DNA of 33,229 nucleotides, from NCBI GenBank assembly GCA_023411375.1, contig JAEYOW010000006.1:1-33229 (forward strand), read 5' to 3'. Every line of letters starts with the position of its first letter. The first letter of the stretch is position 1. This DNA comes from Bacillota bacterium (lineage in GTDB: Bacteria > Bacillota > Clostridia > Christensenellales > Aristaeellaceae). Below the pieces are notes generated by a model, which was not told the origin of the DNA, made no database searches, and worked only from the letters and a program-made list of their open reading frames with translations. Positions 32,803-33,229 of this stretch are shown one piece after another. The translations under genes were made by a program, and so were the position numbers.

Positions 32803-33129
32803 ATGAGCAACAACAAAGCAAGTAAAAGCAAACGGGGAGCACCGCCAAGGTATGACGAAGCATTCCGGGAAGGAGCAGTCAAGATGGTGTCGGAACAGGG
32901 ACGGCCAAGCCGGGAGGTGGCGGCGGAGCTGGGCATCTGCATCGACACCCTCCGGAGCCGGCTGAAAGCATCGGGCATAACGCCGGGTACGGCAGACCGT
33001 CAAAACCGGGATTCCAAACGGCTGCGGGAATTGGAGGAAGAGAACCGTTCGCTGCGAAAGCAGCTCACACAAAAGGACGAGGTGATTGACGTCCTAAAAA
33101 AATCCGTCGGCATACTTTCAAAACCATAG
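32803..33129 (+). CDS. IS3-family transposase OrfA
   Basis: A 108-residue protein. The N-terminus is basic, followed by a helix-turn-helix (YDEAFREGAVKMVSEQGRPS, then REVAAELGICIDTLRSRL) and a leucine-zipper-like coiled coil (RELEEENRSLRKQLTQKDE), the standard OrfA build used for end binding and dimerisation. The ATG at 32803 follows a GGAAAGGGG ribosome site. It ends at a TAG (33127-33129) just after a slippery A-heptamer, so a share of ribosomes should shift into OrfB. It is not of the same subgroup as the left-edge element. Confidence 0.9.
   Translation: MSNNKASKSKRGAPPRYDEAFREGAVKMVSEQGRPSREVAAELGICIDTLRSRLKASGITPGTADRQNRDSKRLRELEEENRSLRKQLTQKDEVIDVLKKSVGILSKP
33096..33102 (+). promoter_or_regulatory. 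A-AAA-AAA programmed -1 frameshift site
   Basis: Seven A residues lie in frame as A-AAA-AAA (Lys-Lys codons 33097-33102 in OrfA). The OrfB frame is closed by a TGA at 33087-33089 just before it and has no ATG after it, so OrfB can only be made by slipping back one base here to give an OrfAB fusion transposase. Confidence 0.85.
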
Positions 33130-33229
33130 AGGATAAGTATCGGTATATCGCCGCCGATCGCTCCGGGCTCTCTGTGGACAAGCTATGCCGTTTGCCGGAT
33201 GTATCCCGGAGCGGGTATTATGCATGGAC
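33096..33229 (+). CDS. IS3-family transposase OrfB, N-terminal part (cut by window edge)
   Basis: In the -1 frame after the slippery site the reading is KKIRRHTFKTIEDKYRYIAA, then DRSGLSVDKLCRLPDVSRSG and YYAW, matching the OrfB start of IS3-family elements (HTH_21 region; CxxLxVSRSGYYxW). The rve/DDE integrase catalytic core follows outside the window. Made only as an OrfAB fusion because there is no in-frame start. Confidence 0.85.

Larger units (their letters stand above)
32736..33229 (+). mobile_element. IS3-family insertion sequence (partial)
   Basis: It starts about 32736, with a TG-type end, and runs off the right edge. It carries its own promoter, OrfA, an A-heptamer slippery site and OrfB. 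It is inserted in the IS256-family transposase gene, so it is the younger of the two. The other end and any target duplication are outside the window. Confidence 0.75.

Noticed and set aside
1..33229. CRISPR array, tRNA, rRNA, replication origin
   Set aside because: No regularly spaced direct repeats, cloverleaf-like genes, rRNA blocks or DnaA-box clusters were noticed on reading both strands.

Overview
The window looks like G+C-rich chromosomal DNA from a low-GC-lineage Gram-positive relative, most likely a Clostridia (Eubacteriales/Christensenellales/Oscillospiraceae-like) genome. Supporting signs are strong AGGAGG-type ribosome sites, canonical sigma-A promoters, XRE and TetR regulators, DUF4179-type anti-sigma proteins, a PstS of a type I recall from Clostridia, and DUF2871 and DUF6155 proteins. 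This assignment is an inference from gene content; no rRNA, tRNA or CRISPR array was seen.

Layout. (1) The left edge (1-108, minus) is the start of an IS3-family element. Beside it is a minus-strand trio, hisH - AglZ/HisF2-type cyclase - N-acetyl sugar amidotransferase (294-2812), which makes an amidino/acetamidino group on a nucleotide-linked sugar. It has a near-perfect sigma-A promoter. (2) 3018-10000 is a set of small regulatory modules: a DinB-fold protein, a membrane XRE regulator, a TetR repressor overlapping a CPA2 cation/proton antiporter, an XRE regulator fused to a complete desulfoferrodoxin/superoxide-reductase-like module, an alpha/beta hydrolase, and a TetR gene followed by a multi-spanning membrane protein plus DUF2871. 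(3) After a Nudix-GNAT fusion gene comes a phosphate-starvation locus, pstS-pstC-pstA-pstB-phoU-response regulator-sensor kinase (11230-17648). It has 11-bp-phased Pho boxes, translationally coupled genes, an intercistronic hairpin after pstS, and a PstS whose two lobes are in circularly permuted order. (4) 17855-24987 holds a secreted cysteine-hydrolase-like protein with an acidic cytosolic neighbour, a diacylglycerol-kinase-family lipid kinase, SbcC-SbcD, and a DUF6155 protein. (5) 25087-31310 holds an ECF sigma factor, its DUF4179-type membrane anti-sigma factor and a secreted partner, then a broken dihydroxy-acid dehydratase paralogue with a large internal deletion, then a large secreted propeller/PepSY-like protein. 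(6) The right end has an orphan Imm5-type immunity protein and a DUF1801 protein, followed by a remnant IS256-family transposase into which an IS3-family element (programmed frameshift, cut by the window edge) has inserted.

How the genes work together. The pst/pho locus is a self-contained phosphate sensing and uptake unit. The antiporter and the DUF2871 modules each sit behind a TetR gene with a plausible palindromic operator at its own promoter. The sigma/anti-sigma/secreted protein set looks like an envelope-signal unit. SbcC and SbcD form the usual Mre11/Rad50-type nuclease. The most interesting points are the permuted PstS with its phased Pho-box promoter and pstS-pstC hairpin, the XRE-superoxide-reductase fusion that keeps all expected metal ligands, and the nested insertion sequences.
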